64,000 nt of DNA, taken from positions 1,674,001 through 1,738,000 of the forward strand of contig JAHQRK010000005.1 in the NCBI GenBank assembly GCA_019828595.1, in the 5' to 3' direction. Shown one piece after another: positions 19,501 through 29,300 of the stretch. The translations under genes and the position numbers were made by a program. The notes under the pieces were generated by a model. The model made no database searches. It had not been told where the DNA came from and worked only from the letters and a program-made list of their open reading frames with translations. Every line of letters begins with the position of its first letter. Position 1 is the stretch's first letter. This DNA is from Aphanomyces cochlioides. Lineage: Eukaryota > Oomycota > Saprolegniomycetes > Saprolegniales > Verrucalvaceae.

Positions 19501-22005
19501 GAGGGTTCGCGCACGACTTCCCCACGTTTGAAACGCAGCCAGAAACTTGTCGTTCAGTTGCTGGACTTGAAAATCGCGCGGCAGTCGGTGGCCAAAGAGA
19601 ATGCCAAGGTATTTCACTGGCTTCTCGCTCGGCAAGACGTTCAAGAGGCCACCATCGTCGATGTCTTCGATATCGAGATTGTTGTTGAGCGCCAAAGTCA
19701 TGCACTTGGCAACGTTGAGACGAGCTCCAGACACAGAGCAAAAGTCTTCGACAATTGCCATTTGCTCGACCGCCGCTTGGAGGGATGACGAGAGTAGAGT
19801 CGTGTCGTCGGCAAAGTAGATGCTCGTCAGTGAGTCTCCATTTGGAAGGGGAATACCAAAATCAGGAGATCCGCGTAGCATTTCGCCGAGTGGCTCGAGG
19901 TAAAGTACGAAGAGCATGCACGATAGGGGGCAACCTTGCTTGACTCCGCGGGTAGGCCGTATGGTAGGGCCAAGACCGTCGTTGAAAATGATCTGGACCA
20001 GAGGCGTATTGTAAAGCAACTGAACCCAAGACACAAATGTGGGACCGATGTTCATCTCCTTGAGTACGTCGAAGAGAAAGCCTTGGTCAACCATATCGTA
20101 TGCCTTGGAAAAGTCGAGAAACGTCGCGTAGTAGTCGTGGTCTTCATTGGTACAGAAAGTCTGCAATGCTTGTACCAGCATCACGTGGTCGTGCAAGCGA
20201 CGGCCAGGGACAAAACCAGCTTGGCTTGGGTGAGCGAGGTATGGGGCAACTTGTGCAAGACGGTAGGCCAGCGCCCGCGATAGAATCTTGACTTCAACCG
20301 ACATGAGAGTAATCGGCCGATAGTTGCCAGGGTCGCCTCTGTCTCCAGCCTTGAACAAGAGCGCCACTGCACTTCGGCGTTGTTGGAGCAGGAGGTGACC
20401 GTGATGGGTGAGTTGGTAGTTGAACACCTTGAGCAGGATTTGGGCGAATACGTCCGGGGAGACTTGAAAGAAAGCTGCAGGCCAGCCGTCTGGACCAGGA
20501 GACTTGTTCGGGTTCATAGACTTGAGCGCGCCGCACAGGTCTTCCGCCGTGAGAGGACTTTCCAGAGCGTCGCGCTGTTCTTGAGTGAGACGTCGAGTAA
20601 TGGCTCGAATGATAGCTCGGCGACGGGCCCGATTCAACGGTGGTTGGTCTCTTGGAGTGACCATGATGTTTTTCCAATGAGACGTAAAACCAGCCTTGAC
20701 TTCAGACGGGTCAGTCGACGTTACACCGTTGATTGTCACGGACGAGAGCGGCACTTTGATCCCCTTGGGTCGACGAAAAAAGTGACTGGTACCTCGCTCG
20801 TTGACGTTGGCGTGAAAGTCGAATTGCTGATCCAGGTTGAACTGTCGGTACTCGCTGCGGGCAGTGTCAAGGGCTTGACGGGCGGTATTAACAATGGATG
20901 TCTCAACGAGTCCCATGTCGAATGCTCGGCGGGAAGTAAGCCACTTCATCTTGAGGCTATTGAGTGTGTACTTCATCGAGTCAATGTACTGGCGATGACT
21001 GACTTGGAGACGCTTCTTCATTCTCTTCAACCAGCCGTACCACTTTGCGCCAAAGTTTTGAGTGTCGTCTGCGCGCATCTCGTCCAAAAGTTGATTGGCT
21101 TCGGCCTTGATCGCTGCGACTACTTGAGGGTTCTTTAAGAGCTCACGGGGGAGGCGCCAGTAACTTCGGTCGGGAGCTCGCTGCTCGCAGGAGAGGACCA
21201 CTTTGTGTTCCATATGGTCGCCTGCAAAGCTGCTTGGGGAATAGCTTGAATGTGCGTACGTTTGAGCGACGATATCTTGGTCCACAAACAGGTAGTCGAG
21301 GCGGTTGCTTCGACCAGGGCCGCTGTAAACGCGCTCGTTGGGGTGGTGCATCCTCCACGCATCGACAACACCAAGTGCTGAAAGCCAGGCAATGCATTCC
21401 GCCTTACCAGCGTTGTGGTCTTGGCGAGGTCGAGTCGCGTCCAGATGCTCCTCCAGGGGTAAGTTGAAATCGCCTCCGACAAAGTGAATGCTGTCGTCTT
21501 CAAAGTCGCGAGGCAGATCGTCGAAAAACGGTGCTCGAGAGTGAGCGATAACCGGGGCATAGACGTTGTGAAAGTACACAGGAACGCTGTCCCACTGAGT
21601 TCGAACAACCATGTATCTTCCAGGTCGGTCATGGGTGGTCAAGTGTTGCAGGTCGAGGAATCCAGGCATGGATCCATGGAAATACGATGCCACACCGCAG
21701 CGCCGATTGGTGAGTGAGTCGACGCGATCAGTGCGGAGATCGTTGGTGAAGAGCTTGTATTTGCCAACGCCTACTTCGTTGTTGAGGTGGAGTTGGAAGG
21801 TTTCGAGATGTTTGATGTTATTGATTTTGGTTTCTTGAAAGAAAACGGCTTGGGTCGGAATTTGGATTCGCCGCGCCACAAGATGTCCGTTGTCTTTCAG
21901 CCCATTGAGGTTGGCAGTGGTCAGTTCGAGTATGGGGAACTTGGTGAAGAGACCGGCCGCGACCACCTTAGCCACGGAACGCGACAGACGTTGCGTTCGC
22001 AACAT
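19240..22005 (-). pseudogene. Family A ORF2: APE endonuclease and reverse transcriptase
   Basis: From ATG 22005, 921 codons. The endonuclease comes first: LELTTANLNGLKDN (catalytic Asn), FFQETKI (Glu), VYAPV (Tyr), FVGGDFNLPL (Asp/Asn), NRLDYLFVDQD (Asp) and AGDHMEHK (catalytic Asp-His). Then the RT: NKSPGPDGWPAAFF, YRPITLMSVEVKILSRALAY, QAGFVPGRRL, FLDFSKAYDMVD, GVKQGCPLSCMLFVLYLEPL and YFADDTTLL (F-A-D-D active site). The frame is lost near 19500 in the thumb region, so the last ~90 codons of this frame are not native. The start overlaps the upstream ORF stop by 38 bp. It nicks the target and copies the element RNA by target-primed reverse transcription in the nucleus. Confidence 0.9.
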
Positions 22006-23509
22006 CTCCCAGCATGAGTGTCTGAGTGTCGGGTTGGAACATCACTTGGTTGTCGAAGGTGGGGTCCAGGGAGCCAGCCTCATGGAATTCCAGGATCGTG
22101 GTCAAGACGTATCGCGACTTCTCGTCTTCGCCGGCATACAACGTTTCCATGATATTCCAAATCAAGAGGCCGAAGCTCGTGTCAAGCAATATGGCAGATA
22201 GCGATACGCCCGACAAACAGCGGGAGCCCAAATGAGAAGCCAGTGCAGTGACCGGGTACTTGGTAGAGGCCACGATCGCAGCATCACTGTTGTAGTACGT
22301 TGGAGCATGAATGGCCAAGAGAACTTCTGCCACAGCCAACACTTCTTCCAGGTCGCCGCGGTGGAGGGAAATCTCGTCGCCGTCAATGGTAGTATCGATG
22401 AAGTCGATGTCCTTGAATAGCTCGATGTTGCTGAAGATGGCTTGAACGTGCTCGCGGGTCATACGCACACCCCACGTCAATGAGTACAGCTGGGAGAACG
22501 GTTTGTCTCCACCCCAAGTCGCTCGAAGCCACCGATGGAGGAGGCGTTGTCTCACAAAGTACTCAAAGCACGCACGGTCTTCATCAAAAAGTCGGTGCAG
22601 TTGCAAGCCAAATTCAATCGGGGAACGCTCGAGATGGCTACACAGCATGTCGACGCGGCCATCGTTGATGAGTTGGGCAAGGTTGAACGAGCTGTTGGTC
22701 ACTGCATCTTCGACTTGGGTTGAGAGATGCAATGGAACTTTGGCTGTCTTGGTGTCGAGGTCTTGTAGTTCGGCGAGAATTTCGTCAAGAGACATTTCTA
22801 CGCGCTTGGGAACGCCATCTTGGATCTTGGTGCCGCCGACAAATTGACCGGACGTAGGGAGGTGGGGAGGGTCATCCGAGACGTCCAGCTTGGGTACAAT
22901 CGTTGAGATCTTGTAATCGCCAAACTGAGCAACGTGTTCCTCGGGGTTGACACACACACGTTCGTCGAGGGCTTCAAACATGTTGGGCGAAATCCAAGAG
23001 CGGCCATGCTCGGGGGAATCCACTTGCTGTTGCGTCTTCTTGCGCTTGCCTCTCGACGCCTTGACGCCAGTCCACTGCGGAGGGTTGGCTTGCGCAGTTT
23101 TCCGACGTTTTGGCGCCTTGGGAGTCGAAGAAGGCGGGTTGGTTGGGCTGGGAGCTGGCTTGTTCAATCCATATTGGCGGGACGTTGCATCAAGGTCCAA
23201 ACGAACCAAGTTCTTGTCACGAAAATACCACCCTTGACCGTACACGCGGAGACAACGGCCCTTGAAAAGAATTTCTTCGACGAGACGGCCGTCGCGCTGC
23301 ATGGTCGTTGGTACGGAGGTTCCTTCAAAGTAAAGGCGGTACCGAGAGCTCGCCATACCGCTTGAAGAGGAAACGTTGGGGTAGGAGCCCCGCAGGAAGC
23401 GTGGCTCCAACTTGGTCATGACGTCGAAGATCAGGCGCTCTTCGTCTTGATCTTGAAGGCCTTGAGGGATGTCCATGAAAAATCCGCCGAGGACGTGCGG
23501 AACGTTCAT
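21968..23509 (-). CDS. Family A ORF1, second part
   Basis: 513 codons from ATG 23509. The N-terminal half (MNVPHVLGGFFMDIP ... YRLYFEGTSVPTTMQRDGRL ... YGQGWYFRDKNLVRLD) aligns by eye with a segment of family B ORF1 (LRVIFKSSAPPAVLVPKSGD ... FVVVFQHKIAALNK). A Lys/Pro-rich linker and an acidic helical C-terminus ending DVANATSVAFRG follow. ORF1 proteins of LINEs are RNA-binding chaperones that form the RNP. Its ATG overlaps the stop of the upstream frame as ATGA (23509-23506), so it is either a separate coupled cistron or the 3' half of one ORF1 broken by a frameshift. The summed length (~1000 codons) equals family B ORF1. Confidence 0.7.
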   Translation of the reverse strand: MNVPHVLGGFFMDIPQGLQDQDEERLIFDVMTKLEPRFLRGSYPNVSSSSGMASSRYRLYFEGTSVPTTMQRDGRLVEEILFKGRCLRVYGQGWYFRDKNLVRLDLDATSRQYGLNKPAPSPTNPPSSTPKAPKRRKTAQANPPQWTGVKASRGKRKKTQQQVDSPEHGRSWISPNMFEALDERVCVNPEEHVAQFGDYKISTIVPKLDVSDDPPHLPTSGQFVGGTKIQDGVPKRVEMSLDEILAELQDLDTKTAKVPLHLSTQVEDAVTNSSFNLAQLINDGRVDMLCSHLERSPIEFGLQLHRLFDEDRACFEYFVRQRLLHRWLRATWGGDKPFSQLYSLTWGVRMTREHVQAIFSNIELFKDIDFIDTTIDGDEISLHRGDLEEVLAVAEVLLAIHAPTYYNSDAAIVASTKYPVTALASHLGSRCLSGVSLSAILLDTSFGLLIWNIMETLYAGEDEKSRYVLTTILEFHEAGSLDPTFDNQVMFQPDTQTLMLGDVANATSVAFRG

Positions 23510-24966
23510 CGTGAAGTGTTGGACGAGCCATCTCGAGCGACTTGAATCTTAAACGCGATGCCTCGCAGCTTCGTCATCGCTTCGTGAGAGGCAACACCCC
23601 ACTTGAGCATGCGGTTCGGGATGTCCTTCTCGCATCTCACAATGTCAGCAATCGCAGTGTCGAGGCCGGGGGCTTGGTTGTCGAAAAGGATCGATGCCAT
23701 GGCAGCTGAAACATCGATGGTCTTCGTGTGTGCACCCGTAGGCATCTGCAACCAGCCGACGATGCCGCGCGCCGAGTGCTTCTGGATCGGGAGGGTGTCT
23801 TCAAACGTGAGGGTTCCAGCAGCACGCTTGCGAAGGAGGGGTTCGAGTTCCTCCATCGTGGGCTGGTAAGGAGCAACGTCCTTGGTCTTGATGGCCTTGG
23901 CAGACTGAGACCGCTGTTGCGCTTGGAAGGCCCATACGTCGTTGGGGGCCTGGCGGTTGTTGGGTTGGCCGCGGCCAGGTGTCTGGGCTCCGCCAGATTG
24001 AGAAATGTTTTCCAAATGCGATCCGGGTGAAGCCTGAGACGATGGCTGGCGGACTGAGTGAGAGTCCGAGTCGTACGTCAGACCAACACTCAAGCGTGCG
24101 TCAGAAGCTTGGTCTTGTCCGGACCCTGTCCCATGGTGGACAGAGTCACACGTTTGACCTTCACTCGCGTTGGACTTCGAGAAGCTTCCATGGGTGACTC
24201 GGTCTTGAGTATTCTCATGACCATCACTGGCCACAGGGTTGTTCGCGATTGTTCCAGATCTTGCCCGATGATTCTTCGAGAAGAGGCCATCACTCATGGA
24301 GCGACTAGTCTCAATGGGATCTTGACTTGTCGCCAGAGTGGACTTGTCGCTCGGGGGATTCTTCGAGAAGGGACCTTCACTCAGGGATGGACTGTTCTCG
24401 AATCTTCCTTGACCTGTCGTCATGTTGACGTCGGTGCTTGAGCGAGTCTTCGAGAAGCCACTATCACTCGTCGAGAGAACATTCTCGAAAGGAACAGAAC
24501 CCAACGGAGTCTTGCCAGGCAAGCCACCATCACTCACGATGGACGTGGTTGATGGAGATTCTTCGGGCAAGGTCGTTGACGTCATGAGCACATCTTCCGA
24601 GGTTGGAACGCCGTCTTGCCAGGCTTCGTCGCAAGTGTCAGAGGTCGTTGGATCATTCGCGGGATCGCAAGCCTTCGTCGAGCGAGTCACAGGCAAGGGT
24701 TCAAAACGGCGCGGTTTCGAAGGGGTTGCACGTTGGCGTGGAAACGGAACGCGCGTTGGAGTAGGGAGCGGATTCGTAGACGCGTCATGATGCGAAGCGT
24801 TGGAAGCATCGTCGACGTCCTCTTCCAACGACGATGCCATGTCGGCATCGCTTGGGAATGGGTCAGCAACGACGATGACGTCCATATCGCTGGGGCTGGA
24901 CGCCGAGGGAGAGAACGCGGAGGAGCAAGATGGGGCACGAGGGTTGGTCGAGCGGGTAGCAACCAT
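23506..24966 (-). CDS. Family A ORF1, first part
   Basis: 486 codons from ATG 24966; an upstream TTG at 25008 is not a credible start. The sequence is Ser/Thr/Asp-rich and low in complexity for ~350 residues, with degenerate repeats of the type FSKNxxSD (for example PFSKNPPSDKSTL, LFSKNHRARSG). A structured C-terminal part follows (AYQ-type helices; KDVAPYQPTMEELEPLLRKR, GIVGWLQMPTGAHTKTIDVS, KWGVASHEAMTKLRGIAFKI). It ends in the TGA that overlaps the next ATG. A disordered N-terminus followed by an RNA-binding core is usual for LINE ORF1 proteins; no classical RRM or CCHC finger is evident. Confidence 0.7.
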   Translation of the reverse strand: MVATRSTNPRAPSCSSAFSPSASSPSDMDVIVVADPFPSDADMASSLEEDVDDASNASHHDASTNPLPTPTRVPFPRQRATPSKPRRFEPLPVTRSTKACDPANDPTTSDTCDEAWQDGVPTSEDVLMTSTTLPEESPSTTSIVSDGGLPGKTPLGSVPFENVLSTSDSGFSKTRSSTDVNMTTGQGRFENSPSLSEGPFSKNPPSDKSTLATSQDPIETSRSMSDGLFSKNHRARSGTIANNPVASDGHENTQDRVTHGSFSKSNASEGQTCDSVHHGTGSGQDQASDARLSVGLTYDSDSHSVRQPSSQASPGSHLENISQSGGAQTPGRGQPNNRQAPNDVWAFQAQQRSQSAKAIKTKDVAPYQPTMEELEPLLRKRAAGTLTFEDTLPIQKHSARGIVGWLQMPTGAHTKTIDVSAAMASILFDNQAPGLDTAIADIVRCEKDIPNRMLKWGVASHEAMTKLRGIAFKIQVARDGSSNTSR

Positions 24967-25018
24967 ATTGTCAGATAGCGTAGAGTGGTACTGCGGGGTA
25001 GCTGGCAAATTGGAAACT

Positions 25019-25093
25019 AAGGGGGATAGCTCACTCGGTGAGTCGTCTGATTATCACTACGGTGGTACAGGGTTCGATACCTGCACGCTCTAA
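25019..25093 (+). other. tRNA-like sequence split by the LINE (includes right target duplication)
   Basis: 25019-25035 is the second copy of the 17-bp target duplication. Together with the following bases it gives an A-box-like TAGCTCACTCGGTGAGT, whose D-stem (GCTC/GAGT) can pair, and a B-box GGTTCGATACC at 25071-25081. The anticodon, T and acceptor stems pair poorly and the 3' side (ACGCTCTAAG) does not match the 5' GGGGGA, so this is a tRNA-derived SINE head or pseudo-tRNA, not a working tRNA gene. The LINE insertion lies within the D-loop portion. From 25094 to 25498 no gene is supported. Confidence 0.6.
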
Positions 25094-25498
25094 GCCGGAT
25101 AAAGCCGTTGCTTCCGGATACGCGCTGTGCATTGTCGAAGACCGTGTGCAATTAGTGTGAGTCCAAGAGAAAGTGCCGACGACATTTTTTTGCCGCAGTC
25201 AGTTGCTCGAAACGAAGTGCTTTTTGTGTGTGATTGTAGCTTTGACAGAGAGATAAAGACGATAATAGACTTCCGTTTTCACTGTGAATGGCCCAAACCT
25301 CTCCGTGAGGGCATATCTTTGAGCGAGCGAGTCAACTTAAGCCAAGAGAGTGTGCGAGTTTCTGGTCTGCGAAAACCAGAGCCCGCTGAGTCGTTTCAAT
25401 CAACTCAGCACCCTTCCTGAATCGCCCTCACCAGACCAAGCGACGCTGTGGTCAGACCGCGGGCAACCGGTCCACGTATCCCCTTTTCACTTTCTACA

Positions 25499-26272
25499 AT
25501 GCCTGGCTCATCTGGTGTTTTCGGTACTAGCGGCCAAGACGGCTCGCCAAAACAACCCCCTCACGATAACAACGATTCCCCGTCTCCTTCCCTCTTGTCG
25601 CAGAAGGAGGCACAACTCCCCCCACTAGCTCCCCGTACAACCGCTAAAACTCAGACGACAAGTGGTGCGCCTGCCGGGAGCCGTCCGTTACTACGTGCTG
25701 TGAATGCTCCTGTGAGCCTTGAAATGCCCATTGAAGTCAACGAAGACTTTGATGACAGCGAGACAGTCGACGCCGTCGATACGTCTCAAACCTCTGACCG
25801 CCGGCAATGGCGTCAACAAACACGTTCCCTTGGATCAAGCGCGTCAACGAAGACCTCAAGAATCGCAGAGACACGCTTGCGTTTCTTGCTCCAAGAAGAG
25901 TCAAATTGGATCTCCATGTATCTGGAACCAATGAAGACTGAACCAACGCCAGGCGTTCATGGATTACCTGCAATTCCCAAAGTCAACCTTTTTGAGCCTC
26001 TGAAGATGCAAGAGTGGGAAGCGGTACTTCAGTGGGTCGAAAGCACTCTGACGGCCCTTGGTTTTAAATACAACGATGTCGACCAAGAGCTAATGGAGGC
26101 GCTCACCGAAGAGTACCAGGCCTACAGCTATGAATTCAACCGAACTACCTTGGAGTTCATCGTGCTCGCAGAAGAAATGATTAAAGTGAAGCAACCAATA
26201 CGTGAGCATGCGACCCCAAGAGGAAGAAGACCAAGTGTCAAGAAAATTACTATTTTGCCTCGTACTGTATAG
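25499..26272 (+). CDS. Unknown protein, 3' end replaced by LINE sequence
   Basis: 257 codons from ATG 25499 (context ACAATGCC); a GTG at 25448 in the same frame is unlikely. The first ~110 residues are Pro/Ser/Gln-rich and disordered. The rest is helical (RIAETRLRFLLQEESNWISM, QEWEAVLQWVESTLTALGFK, ELMEALTEEYQAYSYEFNRT) and ends in a basic patch (PRGRRPSVKK). The composition suits a retroelement Gag or ORF1-like capsid, but no zinc knuckle is seen and I cannot name it. Its final codons (from about 26250) overlap the terminus of the adjacent family B LINE, so the original 3' part is missing. Confidence 0.45.
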   Translation: MPGSSGVFGTSGQDGSPKQPPHDNNDSPSPSLLSQKEAQLPPLAPRTTAKTQTTSGAPAGSRPLLRAVNAPVSLEMPIEVNEDFDDSETVDAVDTSQTSDRRQWRQQTRSLGSSASTKTSRIAETRLRFLLQEESNWISMYLEPMKTEPTPGVHGLPAIPKVNLFEPLKMQEWEAVLQWVESTLTALGFKYNDVDQELMEALTEEYQAYSYEFNRTTLEFIVLAEEMIKVKQPIREHATPRGRRPSVKKITILPRTV

Positions 26273-26325
26273 ATAGAATTTGGAAAACAGAATATGGCAA
26301 AGTGGTCATTGAACAGGAGATGAAG

Positions 26326-26348
26326 TGAGTGAGCCGTCAGCTCACTCA
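26326..26348 (-). other. Stem-loop overlapping the ORF2 stop codon
   Basis: On the minus strand TGAGTGAGC, a 5-base loop and GCTCACTCA form a perfect 9-bp stem whose first three bases are the ORF2 stop codon. The same 23 bases follow ORF2 in every family B copy (for example 37733-37755, 49134-49156, 51311-51333). A 3' stem-loop near the end of LINE RNA is a known RT-recognition feature in some LINEs; that role is inferred here. Confidence 0.75.
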
Positions 26349-29300
26349 TGAAACGACGCTGTTAGGAATGATGTGTTGACGTAACCAGGGGTCCGAAGAT
26401 AGATGCTTGAGCACATTGAATACCTTGGTGTATCCCTTCTTGAGAGGGAGATCAACCAGGAGCTGTTGTAGATGTAGCTTGATCAAAGAGGCAGCATGAA
26501 TGGCAACTTCCATCGGACTCTTCGCTGTGAGGTCGGGTCGAAAGGTGCGATCGGCACGTTGGAGCCATATTTGATAATACACGCAGGCTCGGACGATCGG
26601 CCAGATCTTCAGATAGCCACGGATGTAGTATCCATCGGACGGCTTGGGCGTCTCGTAGAACATTTCCAGACACGTTGGCGGAAAGGAACACTCGAGCAGT
26701 CGCTGAATTGTCTTGAAGAAATACCAAACAGATTGACCATATCCACAAGAGAACAGGAAATGCTCGTACGTCTCATTGACACGACAGAAGACACACGTCG
26801 GCTTGGGGTCTTGGTACTGAAACAGATATTGCATGGCGTTGGCGCGGAGAAGGGTCTTGAAAATGAACTCTCCATATCGAGGAAGAATGTGGTCGGGTTG
26901 GAGGAAGGCGGCAAGTTGGGTAAGGCGCTTGGGGTCTTCGTAAAAGTTGGATGGCAGGTTGAGATGCTTGGTAGGAAGAATGGACGAGCTGACAGCTGGA
27001 GAAGCTCTGATCTTAGCCGATTTCGAAGTCGCAAACGCCAACAAGATCGGACTCGAGTCAGGGTGAATCATCCAGTGCCATTCCATCCATTCAGAGCTAG
27101 GCGTCGGCAAGTGGAACACGGGAGCATCCTCTTCAGAAACAATCTCAAACAATCGTGATAACTTGGTCACCAAGATTGAGATCCATTGTTTCGTTGGAGG
27201 GACAAAATTGGCTTGGCGGCAGGCACGGTTGATTTTGTCGAACAAGATCGAAGCTGGCCAAACTCGCTGACACGGAGTCAACAAATGCGACAACTTCGTG
27301 ATGTGAAGCGAAGCCAATATATTGGCTTGGTCTTGCGTCGATGTAGAGCACTGATCGTATAGGTCTTCGAGTCCAGGCAGATACGAGTTGTGCCAAAGGG
27401 GAATATCCAAAGATGAGATGTGATTTGGACAGCCGTACGGAGTCCAGCGGGATTCAAACCAGCTACTCAATAAGGCTTTCCACATTGGAGTGATATTGGG
27501 ATTCTTGTACAGTTGTCTGATGAATGCAGAAGAGCCATTTGCCAAGAGGAGATCTCGGGGGGAACCCCATGGATGAAAAGCCTTCTCGAGGAGAGTATAG
27601 CCCGGCGTAATCCAGGCGGACATGGCAGACTTGCGGGGTGGGGTGGTGATGGCTTGAATGCATCTGATCATGACAGAGCGGTTGTGTTGTTGCCATAAAG
27701 CAAGTGCATGGTGCAGGCCTAAGCCACCGGACTTCTTCGGCATGAATAGGATCTCCTTTTTGATCAAACGGAGGCCATGGACAGAGGAGGATGGGTTGAT
27801 TTCTTCACCATGCATAAATTGAAGCATGGCCTTGTCGATCTTTTTGGCCAGGTCTTTGTCGGCAGGGACAAAAGCCAGTTGGTACCATAACACAGGCAGA
27901 CATATGCTGTGCAGGATAGTGACTTTTCCGGCCATGGTTCGAGCCTTGTAGAGCCACAAAGACAAGCGAGCCACAAACTTCTCAAACACGTAATTGAAAC
28001 GTGCCAATGGAGAAAGATTGGGCGCAACCAAGATACCAAGAGCCTTCACGGGACTGTCGGAAGTAACTTGTAGTGAGGCAAGGTTCCCATTCAACTGGCT
28101 GTAGGTCAGAATTTGGGTCTTGTCTACGTTGAGTCGGAAACCAGACTTGTCGCAAAAGGTTTGAACCAATGCAAGCTGCCGGTGGAGGCACGTCTCATTT
28201 GCCGCATAGAGTTGCGAGTCGTCGGCAAAGTAACTCCCAGTGTGGTAGCGATCCCCACACTTGATGCCATAGTTGGAGTGTTGCCGTAGGAGTTGGCACA
28301 TCGGTTCCAAAGCGATCACAAACAGAAGTGGCGACAGTGGATCACCTTGCAACACACCGCGTGAGATGTGAACTGGCTTGGACAAGAAGCCGTTCACCAA
28401 GATGCGAGACTTGCGGCCCGAGTACAGTACGCGAACCATGTCAACAAAGGTTTCGGGAAAGCCATAGTGACGGAGGACGCGGAGCAAGTACGCGTGGTCC
28501 ACGCGATCAAAAGCTTTCTCACAGTCAAGCAGTGCCACCATCGAGGACGGACTGTGTAGTTTGATGTGGTGCAGCATGTCATCCAGTCGTGCAATATTGG
28601 TTTGGATATTGCTTCGACGGATAAAGCCTTGCTGGTCCGGGTGGATGATGTGTCGAATGTGGCGCTGGAGTCGATAAGCCAGAATACTCGTCAGGATTTT
28701 CACATCCGTGTTGAGTAGGCTAATGGCCCGATAGTTCTTGGCTTGTGACTTGGGGCCTTTCTTGTGCAGCAACACCAGCGTACTGACAAGTTGCATGGGA
28801 GTCAAGCGAGGGTGAGAATGGAGCTGGTGTGTGAATAGCAGCTCCAATACCAACGACCACTTGTGAGGTGCAAGTTTGAGGACTTCGAATGGCAGAGCGT
28901 TGGGACCTGGCGCTGAGTTCGAACTGCTGTGTCGAATAGCATGATAGAACTCGTTGGCGCGCAAGGGAGCCGACAGCTCTTTCTGGGCTTGCTCTGGCAG
29001 TTGCTTGTGTCGAGTCAATGGGGTCAGAAATGACGACACTTCGTCTCCAGATCGCTGCACCTCGGGAGCTGCAAACAAGTCCTTGTAGTAGTCGACCAGG
29101 ACGTCAGACATGCCTTGTTGATTGGAGACAACATTTCCATTGACATCCACCAACTCTTTGAAGACTGTCTTCTTCAAGGGGGTAGGGACAGGGGACGTGA
29201 AGTGGAACTTGGACGAGCGCTCTGCTTTGTACAAGTGAAGTTGGAACGCCTGGTCTTGACGAAACTGCTTGTCTCGATCTTGCAGCTCGTGAATTTGCTT

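Larger units (their letters stand above)
17699..25018 (-). mobile_element. Family A LINE, full length, minus strand
   Basis: A 7.3-kb non-LTR retrotransposon bounded by the 17-bp duplication. Its 5' end (25018) lies only about 50 bp from the ORF1 ATG (24966), and the 3' end follows the ORF2 tail at 17854 by 155 bp. There is no poly(A); the last bases on the minus strand are TAATATT-rich and end ATTGC. It encodes two ORF1 frames and one endonuclease-RT frame, with a decayed C-terminus. ORF1 resembles that of family B in layout, so both probably belong to one L1-like clade. Confidence 0.9.

Noticed and set aside
25021..25093. Functional tRNA gene
   Set aside because: A- and B-boxes are present but the anticodon, T and acceptor stems do not pair properly.
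26496..27158. Antisense 220-codon ORF repeated in each LINE copy, and other long antisense ORFs (for example 40999-41439, 20380-21138)
   Set aside because: They are shadows of ORF2 codons, with no independent family motif, and vary with the sense sequence.
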